Source: Triparma columacea
Taxonomy: Eukaryota; Sar; Bolidophyceae; Parmales; Triparmaceae
Length of the DNA: 54,329 nt
NCBI GenBank assembly: GCA_030267965.1
Contig: BRYA01000039.1
Span: forward strand, 1-54,329
Reading direction: 5' to 3'
Under the pieces are notes generated by a model. It made no database searches. It saw only the letters and a list, made by a program, of their open reading frames with translations, and was not told the DNA's origin. Below are positions 1 through 9,600 of the stretch, piece after piece. A program made the position numbers and the translations under genes. Every line of letters begins with the position of its first letter. Positions within the stretch are counted from its first letter, which is position 1.

Positions 1-77
1 TGGCGGGTGCAGTAGGGAAGTTGGAGGAGTGAGGGGATAAACCCAGAAGGTACGCCTTTTCAAACCTTAGAACTTAC

Positions 78-347
78 CTCCTCGTCAAACCGATTCTTGA
101 TATTCATAATGAAAACGTCCAAAACAGTTGGAGCGTCATAGTTGGTCTGATTTACCAGTTTGGTGAGAACGGTGAGTGTGTGTACGTCTACAGCAGAAGC
201 CCATCGCGCCGATAAACGCGAAATGAATTGACCACAATGTACATGACGAACACATGTAACCTCATGACTTACCAGACTTGATTGCGCTGCCTCCATAAAA
301 GGGTATTTGTGAGGGTAAAGCAAATGAGGGAGGCCTTCCATTCAAAT
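78..347 (-). CDS. Unknown protein, internal two-exon fragment (gene runs off the window start)
   Basis: Two minus-strand exons can be joined: 347-273 and 187-78. The first follows the acceptor CAATTTTCAG and ends at donor GTAAGTCATG. The second follows CTTCTGCTGTAG and ends at GTAAGTTC. The phases agree (2 nt + 24 codons + 1 nt, then 2 nt + 36 codons). The joined reading includes LNGRPPSFALPSQIPF and then DVHTLTVLTKLVNQ. A longer open frame that reads through the intron also exists, but the spliced version has better junctions. I do not recognise the family. Upstream exons (above 347) and downstream exons (before base 1) are not identified, so neither terminus is known. Confidence 0.45.
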
Positions 348-1316
348 CTGAAAATTGCAGCATGGTTCAAAAATATTGGAAGAATTGGGCTTGCAAAGGT
401 TTCAATGACAAACTTCCAGGACGGTGGGGATTGGGTTTAAACGCAACGAAGCGATATAAGGCGAGATTTTTGAAAAAGAAAGGTGACCATGTGACCGTGT
501 AGAATGAGCATGAACTTGGTTTGTGGGTGCCTTGGTCACTATAGCATAGGAACGGTGCACATTAAGGCGGTATAAAGCTCGTGAAAAGCTCGTGAGGTCG
601 ATTTGAGATCGTTTCGTTTCCAATTTGGGAAGAAAAACATCTCCAAATTTGTGGCTTGGAACAACTGGCTTTGGGAAGTCCGGGGACTTGGCCTGGTACT
701 TGGCCCAGCCATTTTGACTGTGAAGCCAATTTTTGACAAGGATGACATCGGCGTTTAAGCTTTAAATTTCGCGCAGCGGTGCTGTCAAATGTATGATACG
801 GAATTATCGAAAAAATATAGAAAATGACGTCCACCTTCATATAAAACCTGATCTTAATAATTTAGTTTATAACCAAAACGGCATTTTTTACGGCGATTTT
901 TACGCTCCCTACAAATCCTATGTTCTTCATAGAACCGCTGTAAGCAACAATTCTACATGCGAACCATTTTGTTCACCCTAAAATTGTCAGGAAATCAGAG
1001 GGTCCAACATTCACACCAGACTTGGCCCAAAAACACCCTGAAACTTTTTTTTTAAAGCTGTTGAGAAGGATGACATCGGCGTTTAAGCTTTAAATTTCTT
1101 GCAGCAGTATTCTCGTACATAAGATACGAAATCGAAGGCAAATTTATATAAAATTACGTACCTCTTCATATAAAACCTGATCTTAATAATTTAGTTTATA
1201 ACCAAAACGTCTTTTATTACCTCAATTTTTACGCTCCCTACCACTGCAATCTTCTTCATAGAACCGCCGTAAGCAACAATTCTACAAGCGAACCATTTTT
1301 CTCACCTTTACTCACC
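348..1316. other. Gene-poor stretch with duplicated sequence
   Basis: I find no convincing coding exon here. The stretch holds the upstream intron or flank of the gene at 78-347 and two diverged direct repeats (see the entry at 731-1330). Short open frames are present but show no protein-like composition. Confidence 0.5.
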
Positions 1317-1330
1317 CTAAAAATTGTCAC
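731..1330 (+). repeat. Two diverged direct repeats of about 250 bp
   Basis: Copy 1 spans about 735-990 and copy 2 about 1066-1330. Both begin with GGATGACATCGGCGTTTAAG and share the block around 840-880 / 1170-1200 (CTGATCTTAATAATTTAG). They also share a run with CTTCATAGAACCG and GTAAGCAACAATTCTACA, and end near CACCCTAAAA. Divergence is mostly substitutions and short indels. Neither copy encodes a recognisable protein, and no target-site duplication or terminal inverted repeat is obvious, so the element type is unknown. Confidence 0.75.
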
Positions 1331-2009
1331 ACCAACAACTTTTACATTTCATCCCTAACATAAACAAACCTCTTTGCGACTCGCTTCGCTCGCCGCATCT
1401 TCTCATTGTTTCCCCAGACCCTCTCAACAAACAAACAAACAAACAAACAAACAAACAAACAAACAAACAAACAAACAAACAAATACCCTCCACAGCACCA
1501 CGCTCGACAAGCACACCAACCATCTCCTCGTGGGCTTGTAATTGCTGGTATTTTATCTTATCTAGGGCAGGGTGAGTGGTGTTATCATCGATGCCACCAT
1601 CAAGGGCTGCAGCAGAGTCATCGACGGCTTCAGGGGCGGCAGTATTCTCTGCGGCAACCTCAGGGGCGTCGACATAGTCTTCGTTGGCCTTGGGGACAAC
1701 GGTGGGGCGTTGTGCTACCTCGATGGTCTCAACGCGGTCAGTGGCACCTTTGTGAACTGCGCGCGTGGCGGCATGTTCGTGAGCTGCGGCACGATCTGCA
1801 GCGGCCTTAAGGGTGACGGCAAGGTCATTTACAACCGTGACAATTCCAGCTGCAGTTGCGCCCTCGCCTGCTGCGTCCTTGACGGCGGCGGCAACTTCGT
1901 TGGCGGAAGATGCGGCAGCAGTAAGGTCGGCAAACAGTTTTGTTGTTATAGCCTTTAGCTGCACGATCTCTTCCTCCCTCTCAGCGAGCAGAGCTTCATG
2001 GTTATTCAT
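1317..2009 (-). CDS. Hypothetical Ala-rich coiled-coil protein with microsatellite-encoded tail
   Basis: The likely start is the ATG at 2009, giving MNNHEALLAEREEEIVQLKA, a helical heptad-like beginning. An Ala/Val/Asp-rich region follows to about residue 165. The frame then runs into a (GTTT)n microsatellite that encodes repeated CLFV units (1428-1483) before the stop at 1317, giving about 230 residues. A GT donor lies immediately before the microsatellite (GGAG|GGTATTTG), so the real C-terminus may be spliced or lost. The frame is open upstream to 2546, but that part is Arg/Gly-rich and looks like leader rather than protein. Function unknown; the 5' and 3' ends are uncertain. Confidence 0.35.
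   Translation of the reverse strand: MNNHEALLAEREEEIVQLKAITTKLFADLTAAASSANEVAAAVKDAAGEGATAAGIVTVVNDLAVTLKAAADRAAAHEHAATRAVHKGATDRVETIEVAQRPTVVPKANEDYVDAPEVAAENTAAPEAVDDSAAALDGGIDDNTTHPALDKIKYQQLQAHEEMVGVLVERGAVEGICLFVCLFVCLFVCLFVCLLRGSGETMRRCGERSESQRGLFMLGMKCKSCWCDNF
1428..1483 (+). repeat. (AAAC)n tetranucleotide microsatellite
   Basis: About 14 uninterrupted copies of the 4-bp unit CAAA/AAAC lie inside the open frame of the hypothetical minus-strand gene, where they would encode CLFV repeats. Because the unit is 4 bp, any change of one repeat shifts the frame, so coding use is doubtful. Confidence 0.95.
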
Positions 2010-2744
2010 CTCACAGTCCAACAGAAGCCTGCGGGAGCGCGAAATAGATCGAACGACCGCAAATGGAGGTGAGTTAGATTGTTTGAAATAATTCGCGCGC
2101 AACCGTCGCCACAAGCCCTCCACATTTAAAAAATTTCTTAGATGAAAATTTCGTCCAAATCCCCCAATGGCTTCCCCAAGATGTTGGCCAGGTCCGAGAG
2201 ACCAGGCTGTTGTGTGGCCTCCTTCCTCCTTGCCTCTCTCTCCCATCCTCTCTCCCCACCGATCTCTCTTCTGCTCCCGCCTTCTACACACCCCTCGCCT
2301 TCTCTCCCTCCTTACCTTTGTCTCGTCCCCTCGATTTCCCTCCCCTCCACAAGTTTGCCAAGGCCTTCCTCCCGATGCTTCGAGAATAGGTGAGCTTACA
2401 CTGAAGCTATGACTACCTCTCGAACGACGAAAATGTCTTCTAGAGGGAGAAGTAATGGATACTTGAACACGGTGCTGTATAAAACTGCAATTAAAGGTGC
2501 CGAACAAAATAAGGTTTGGATATATTTTTACAACCTGCTCTTGCAAATATCTGAGTGACTAGCTTTACTCATTTTGTCAGTCTCACTGTTGTTAAGTTCT
2601 ATCAAATATCATGTCGCGAGCGTGTCGGCTATGACCCCCTCTCACTCCTTCGCCTCCCACCTACCCTAACCCTTTCCCTGTTTTGTATGCAAAGAATAAT
2701 AATACACTCTGTTTTTCCCTACACGCGTATTCATTTAGGCTTTT

Positions 2745-5368
2745 TTAGAAGGTAAATGTCTTGCCCCCCTTTCCTCCTCCTGTCCCCCCCTCCCCCCCCT
2801 GCTGCATCATGAACTCTGTCGTCTTTGGGGAGAACATTCTCCCCTTCTTGTGACTGGGCGATTTCCCGCTGATGCTCTTGGTGCTTTCGGGTAAATCCAT
2901 GATCTCCGCCGCGACCTCAGCTGCGAATTCCCAGTCCTCCTCTGAGAAGGAGAGTCCTCCAGGGTTCATGTCCTTGTAGGAGATGCGTGAACATTGAGTC
3001 GCAGTGGACGATGCAGCTGCCGCCGCGGATGCGCTCCTTGGGCTCACGCCGAGCCCTCCCATCTTCTTGGTGAAGTCCGTGTCTACGCTGGCTGGGGCTT
3101 CGTTGATTCTCTGCCTCCTTTCAATCTGCTCTTGGGCTGCTAGCATTGATTGTTGCCTCCTATTTTGTTCTTCCTTGATTCTCATGGCGCTCCTCTTGGC
3201 CTCCTCTGGGTCGACTCCGTTGTTTTGGACTGCTTGGGCAGCTGCGAGAGGTGAGTGAGTAAGTTGGATGAGCGAGTTGGAAAAACGGGGGGGGACCATA
3301 AATCGGGGGGGGAACATAAATCGATGAAGTTGCGACAAATCCGTAAAGGGGGCTTGCTCATTGGTGCGGCAATCGCCTACCCCCCCCCCTCCATCCCTCC
3401 CTCCCTCCCTCCCTCCCTCTCTCCCTCCCTTACCTGCCGCCCCGACCTCCTTGACCAAATCAGCTACTTCCTTATCCTTCTGCATTTGCTCCCTCTTGTT
3501 CATGAGCGCCACGCTGCCGCTGTAATTCTCGCAGTTCACGCACTTGCACTCACTTGTGCAGAGCATCCCAGTGAAGAAGCACTCGCAGTATTTCTTCAGG
3601 CAGAGGGACTTCCTGCAGTTGCAGCCGGTGGACGTGGTCATGCTCGCCCTCTTTTCAGCCTTGGTGACCTTGTTGGTGAAAGCGTTGAGGTTCCTGGCGA
3701 GAGCAGACTCAATGGCCCCTACCCTGGTAGCCTCAAACGCACTTAGATTGTTGCACTCGTTGCAGCGGCAGGCCCCAGGGGTGCAGTAAACGTGAGCGGC
3801 AAAGCACTGTGGCGGCGAAGCGGCAAAGCGAGCCATGGATTGGGTATAGGTTTTCGTTAGATTATTGGATAAGCTTAATGGATGAGATTACCCGTGTATC
3901 ATACATGTATATTGTCACCCGTCGTCACTCCTTCTCCCTATAATACATCCAATTCATCAGTCTGCCTGCCCCCTTCTCACCTCGCAGTATAGTTTGAGGC
4001 ACTTGGACTTCTTGCACTTGCAGCGCCTCTCCGGTGTGACTAGTTCCGGGCTCCCTGCGTACTGATTATGTGCGATCTTGGCTGCCTCCTTCGCCTATTT
4101 TTATTTCGAAGCGGAACGGAAGCGGGAAAGGGCAGGGGGGGGTTGTTCAGGGGGTTAAAATAGGTATTGGCCGAGCCCTTCCTTATGCTCGAAGCCCTTC
4201 CTTATGCTCGAACCCGTCCTTTTCTCACCTTTCTAATGATGTTGCTCTTGTTGCTCCCTCCGCCCGTCCTCGCTCCCCCCCCTCCCCCCCCTCCCCCCCC
4301 TCCCTTGCTCGTGCTGTTCCTTTTCCTACTGTTCCCCCCTCCCCTCGCCCCCCCTCCGGAAATATGCTCGAAAAAGATCTGCTTCCCCCTCGCGGATAAT
4401 GGCGCATGTGGTAGGTACTCGTCGTCCCCCTCGTCGTACCCCTCGTCGTACCCATCTCCCATTCCTCCCCCCCCCCTTTGCCCCCCTACCCTGCTAGTGG
4501 AGTTGCGAGTGCTCCCCCAGAAGCTGCTGGACCCGTAGTTGATCTGGGCGTCCTTTAGCTGGGCGTAGGTGGGGCTGGCTTCAAAGTACTGCCTGGGGGT
4601 TTGAACCATGGTGCTCATGGAGGGGGTGATGCCGGAGTTTGAATAGGAGGTTAAGACAACGCCCCCATCTCCCGATACCGCAGCTGCGGCTGCTGCCGCA
4701 GCGGCTGAAGACGATGAAGTGCCGCCGGTTACTACGGCCTCTCCGGATGATCCAAAGGCAGCGGATATGGATCCCCCACTCTTTCCTGCCCTTCCCTGGG
4801 CGCTTGCTGTCTGTGATGGTGGAGCGGGGGGGAGCATGCTCTGTATATTTATGTCAGAGCCTTGTGTCCTCGGGCTGCGGGGTGGCATGGGGGGGGAGGG
4901 GGGTGGGGGGGAGATTTGGTTGGTTACAAGGGGGGATAGAGGGACATAGATGGGGTTATATGGAGTTAATATGGGATTCTACACGCATGCATGTGCATAA
5001 ACGCGTATGTAAGCCACTAAAGATGCGTCTATATGCGCATAAACGCTCGTGGTCGCGCATAACAAGGCACAGCGATACCCATCTTAACCGCCATGGTGGG
5101 CATATTTAAGATGTATAGCCTCTCCGGGCAGTATGTTAACCCCCAACGCTCGAATCAAGCTCCTCGGCTCCCCAGTCCCTCACCTTGCTTGACGTAGAGG
5201 GCTGAGCTTGGCAAATTCTCCAAAGGCCTCCTCATCGGTCTGAACATTGTAATCTGCAAGTTGTTGCCATGTTGTGGTGCTTAAGTTAAATAGGTCGATG
5301 TCTACGTCTTCTGTCTTGTCCGGACTTGGGATCTCGACGGTCGGTTTCTGAAAATTGCGTCTATTCAT
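2745..5368 (-). CDS. Tesmin/TSO1-like CXC (CRC) domain protein, LIN54 type
   Basis: Five exons: 5368-5184, 4874-4229, 4094-3981, 3806-3434 and 3241-2745, all in phase, 604 residues. The DNA-binding CRC domain has two Cys-rich CXC halves. CXC1 (about residues 302-333) is split by an intron after KCKKSKCLKLYCE and resumes with CFAAHVYC. CXC2 (about 377-408) has CNCRKSLCLKKYCECF. The Tyr of each KxxCLKxYCE motif is the residue that enters the DNA minor groove in LIN54. The N-terminal 300 residues are low-complexity (Ser, Ala, Gly runs). In animals and plants this family binds CHR promoter elements in the DREAM/MuvB cell-cycle complex. A similar nuclear transcriptional role is inferred. The first exon was joined because its phase-2 end (AG) and the acceptor CCCCGCAG give a continuous frame; that join is the least certain part. 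Confidence 0.85.
3391..3433 (+). repeat. (TCCC)n pyrimidine microsatellite in a CXC-gene intron
   Basis: A run of TCCC/CTCCC units lies just inside the 5' end of the fourth intron of the minus-strand CXC gene (donor at 3433). On the coding strand it is a GGGA run directly after the GTAAG donor. It has no coding role. Confidence 0.85.
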
Positions 5369-5656
5369 GACAAGACAAACCTATAACAGGCTTTCCCCAA
5401 AAATCTGTCGAACCACGGGAAGAAATCCTTGAAACCTGAAGAACCAAGTTGGGGTTGGGTTCTATCAAGACACTTTTGAGACCTCTTCGAGACACAGATT
5501 CTCATGGGCGTGGCTAGCGAGCACTAATGATCCCCCAAGGGTCAATAAAAAGGCCGCCTTTTCAACACAAATTGCACTGCAATATACCTATGATATTGTC
5601 TCCATATTATTATTATCAACACCGCCCCCAACCCCGGCACCCCCAACTCCCCCCTT

Positions 5657-6500
5657 TCACTCTGAGATCTCGGGGTTGGCGGCGCCCAGGTAGACAGCTC
5701 CTTCAAAGTTGGCGTAGGAGTTGTACTGGTAGGGGAGGTTGGGGATGCTGGGTTTGAAGGCTTGGGCCTGAGGGGGCGGGCGGGGCACAGGGGGGCATGG
5801 GAAAGGGGGGAGGGGGTTGAGGTGGGGGGGATTGATTGGGTTGCGCTCAATAATCTGAAAACCAAGCCCAGGTGATGGGATGCCTCACCTTGCATCCCAA
5901 CAACTCGTCCAAGAAGCCAGCATTCTCCTGCAGCGTCGTCCCTATGACCATCCCCCCTGCCTTCCCCCATCCTGGCTTCTCCTTAAGCAGCCACTCTGCA
6001 GACTCCGCGTACTTCTCCCAGACCTCCCTTGTGATGAAGGGAGGGTCTATCACCACCATGTCAAAGGTCCCCTTCAACCCCTCAACCTCGAACTCAGCGG
6101 GCTTGTTGAAGTCATAAAAGATGAAGCCCCTGTCGTCTTCCCATTTTCTGTCGTAGTCAAACATGTAGGAGCTCCCTCTCTTCTTCTCGTCGAGGGCAAA
6201 GTAGATGGAGGGAGTGCTAAGGAAAGCCACCTTGAAGCTCTCCCCCCTGTCGGTGATGATCCGATCGCACTCATTCGCCAGGGCCTCGACAGTGCCTTGA
6301 GAGTACCAGTACTGGTTAAGAGCGGGGTCCTCGGGGTTGCCCTTGAGGAATTCAATCCCATTCTTGGAGGTTGTTGTCCCGTTGTCTGCAGTTGTTTTCA
6401 CCACCTTCTTCTCGAACGTGTCAAATCGGCTGTTTGACGACTTATTACTGATCGCCCGGAGCTCCGCTAGCATTTCTTCCTCGCTGATGTCCATATTCAA
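5657..6500 (-). CDS. eEF1A lysine N-methyltransferase 1 (EEF1AKMT1/EFM5 family)
   Basis: Two exons, 6500-5889 and 5767-5657, join in phase 0 to give 240 residues. The family trimethylates a conserved Lys of translation elongation factor eEF1A in the cytosol with S-adenosylmethionine (older name N6AMT2). Landmarks are QYWYSQGTVEALA (residues 63-75, matching the family's QFWYSxET), FIFYDFNKP (127-134) and the catalytic DPPF (152-155). The second exon supplies the family C-terminus (YQYNSYANFEG), which supports the splice. The intron between is strongly C-rich on the coding strand. The gene is head to head with the giant channel gene, with about 180 bp between start codons. Confidence 0.88.
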
Positions 6501-6682
6501 AGGAGGGTATTACCAACAGGAAAAATTTGAAAAATGAAATGCTCACACTCGGGCTGGACCTGGTACGGAGAAAAACCATTAGAAGGAAGAAGAGACAGCT
6601 CAAGGTGACAGAACAAATTCCAACAGTACTGAGACCCAGCGCAATCCCTCTTCTTCCCCCCGGGCAAGCCGGTGATTTGACA
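6501..6682. promoter_or_regulatory. Shared divergent promoter, eEF1A methyltransferase / IP3R-like channel
   Basis: The start codon of the minus-strand methyltransferase (6500) and the chosen start of the plus-strand channel (6683) are about 180 bp apart, so both promoters and 5' leaders must lie here. An in-frame upstream ATG for the channel exists at 6527. I see no TATA box or clear motif. Confidence 0.5.
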
Positions 6683-9600
6683 ATGATTTCCACCAGAGAC
6701 CCAAATCCTCCTCCCCCCCCGCACGAGGTTCCTGAAGACGAGAATGATATTGAACTACTTCAGACCAAGCTCGAGCCGCTGCAGTTTGGGGACGTTGTCT
6801 ACTTCTTTTTTTCGAGAGGGAAGGAACACGCGGCGAGTGGGCATGAGAATAACAAGCCATTCTCGGGGTTCATGCAGGCCGGTGAGTGAGGGTGCGGGGG
6901 GGAAGGCGAGTCGTCGCCACCGCCGCTGCCGAAGGCTCTTCGCTTGGCCTAGTGGGCACGAGGCACCTCTTACTAATTAATCACTTACGCTGTCGCAGAT
7001 ACGTGCATTGAGCGCATAGGGTTCCAGACGCAGGATCAGGTGAGAGTAGACAAAGAAGAATAAGCAGATTAAAACGACGTTCGGGTTTCATGGTCTAACG
7101 CAGCACTTCGATCGTCGCTTCGCTCCTCCTCTCCATGCACCTCTCCCTTCTTTGTTTAGGGGAATAACCCGTCAAACTTTCACGAGTGCCTGTTCCAGGT
7201 GCTGCCAATGATGAACTATGACTCCTCGACGAGCAAGGCGGAGCTGTCCAGGAGGAACAGCTTCTCGCAAAACAAAAGCGAGAAAGTGATGCTGGAGCAT
7301 AGGATAAGGCAAGAATACGCCCAGAACGAGATAGCTGTGAAGAAGTTTCAGGCGGGGAAGCACAAGACTAACGTTCTCTACGGCCAAATCATCCAGCTGA
7401 AACACCTTGGGACTGGAAAGTGGCTGCAGGGCAACACTTACACCGCCGATAAGGAGCACGACTGCCTCCGCCTCGGGCTATCCGAAGGAGACGAGAATTG
7501 CCACTTCCGCATCATGCCCCGCTTCAGGATCCGCCGTGAGGGATCCATGGCTTATTTCGGGGACATGCTCCACCTCCACTCGGAGAAGCTACCCGGGTAC
7601 TCGATAAGGGTGACGGAGGAGGTGAGAATGAGGATGACAAACCGTATACCTCTTCATTGCTCGTCACACAATTCTGATCCATTCACGCAACCCTTTCCGT
7701 GGCTAACCGCTTTCCCCTCTCTCGCCACAGCCCTTCGACATCCATGAGGTAAGGGTAGATAGAGGCCCAATTAGCACGACACAATTCAGACTCTGACACA
7801 GGCCTTCCCCCGCTCCTCCCCCACAGCCAAAGCCTCACGTTCACGAGCTGAACTTGTCGCTTATACCCTCAGCACTTAAGGTCCTGAAATTTTATCGACC
7901 GGCCTCGAAGGATCTTACGCTTGTGAACACGAATATTGACTACGTTCGATTCTTCCACGCCGAGAGCCAGACTTTCCTGCAGGGCAGTTGTGAGCACCGC
8001 AAGGTTGGAGAAAGGGATGACTTCATCGACCACGTCAAGGGGAGTGGAAGTCTGAGCGCAAGTGATGGGCTTGCCAGCGAACATGGTGATCCCCCCCGCC
8101 GAAGATCTAGTTTCTTTGACAATTTCTCCCCTGACTCCATGTTTGGCTCAACCAGTGCTGCTGCGAACGAAATCCCCGACGGCGGTGAGGATGGCGAATA
8201 CCTCAACCTCGGGTCCCCTCGCGACCCTTCACCGACTAATGGGGGCACCTCCCAGGTGCAGGCTGGAGAAACTAGGGAACACTGTCCATACTTCTCTCCG
8301 CTCATTCATACGCAACCCAACAATCTCATGAATATTTCTCCGAAGAGTATGTTCATATTTGAATATCAGACGCGACTCATTTCCGGTTTCGTTCGCTGGA
8401 ACAGCCCAGTTAGGATAAAGCACGTTGCCACCGGCCGGTACCTCTACGTTGACAGGTAAGGAGTGGAAGGCGACGTGCTTGGGTTTCCAATTCTTACCCC
8501 ATTAATGCGACCCTCCCTTAAAATTGCTCCGCTCCTTGCCTTGCAGCAATTCCGACCCCAGCCTTTCCAGCTCGAAGCTCATCCACCGCTGCTTCCTTGT
8601 TGACGACGTTCCAGGGTTGCAGCTCGACAGGACGCTTTTCCACATTGTCCCGACTGATCAGCAGGGAGAGTACGTCCCTGAGACTCATGTTTCCATGAGG
8701 ATTTTGCACCACATTGTCATCGATGCCAAAACGACCATTATTCTCCATGCGACGAAGCGAAAGGTCAAAGAAGCGACTGTTGATGGCAGTGATGGTGAGG
8801 ACTTTGGTCTGTTTTTCTCAGAGAAGAAGAATGACCACGACGCCCTGATCATGATGCCGCTGGAAAAAAATTCGAGCTTTGAGAAGTCTATGAAGCTTGC
8901 GCTAGCGATGGAACGAACCTTTGAGTGGTTTTCTAGCAGAATCATTGCCCGCCAACCCGTCAAGTACGAGCACATTAAAAGGGTCGAGCGTGTCCTCGCG
9001 AAGCTTATCTACTTTTCTGACAAGTATTTCTCCGCTTCTGACTTCGACAAGTTGGAGAGATCCAAGAGCTACAATCCCTTCGATGCGCTGTCGTCGCAAC
9101 ATGAAGTTTCGAGGTCTTTCCAGTTGCTCGCGAAAGACTCCAAGCTGCTTGACAAGGTCTTCAAACTGGTTGTCTCCCCTACCACCCTCAGTTCTGTCAC
9201 CATGGACTTCGACACAAAAACGCAGAAGTTCACTTCACCAATTTTCCGCAATTTAGAGGGCATCATCAAGCTATCGTGGAAGGCCCTAGAATACATCATT
9301 ATGGACAATCGCACCAACGAAAACTATTTCGCATCTCACCCCTCGTGGATCAACCCTGGGGTCGTCGTTCAGATGCCGTATCCTCTGGGGGCTGCGACTA
9401 CCTTTTCAACGCTGATAACCAACAACGCAAGCCTCCTGGAAACGGTCATTGACCGCACGGCTTTAGCTGCATTTGAGGATCTCATCATCCAGAATGGCCC
9501 TAATCCTCGTTTGATGTCCTTCTTTACCGCCATCTGCTCCTGCCTCAATCAGCCGATCCTGTCGAACCAAGAGACTGTCCTCCAGCACCTTATCATGGAC

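Noticed and set aside
1428..1483. CRISPR-like array
   Set aside because: It is a 4-bp microsatellite with no spacers, in a eukaryotic genome.
1406..1958. Plus-strand open frames antisense to the Ala-rich hypothetical gene
   Set aside because: The minus strand has a better start and heptad-like helix; the plus frames show Gly/Arg or Gln/Arg bias typical of complements.
4202..4228. C-terminal extension VRKGRVRA of the second CXC exon
   Set aside because: It lies beyond the GTGAG donor at 4228; the next exon carrying CXC1 joins in phase 0.
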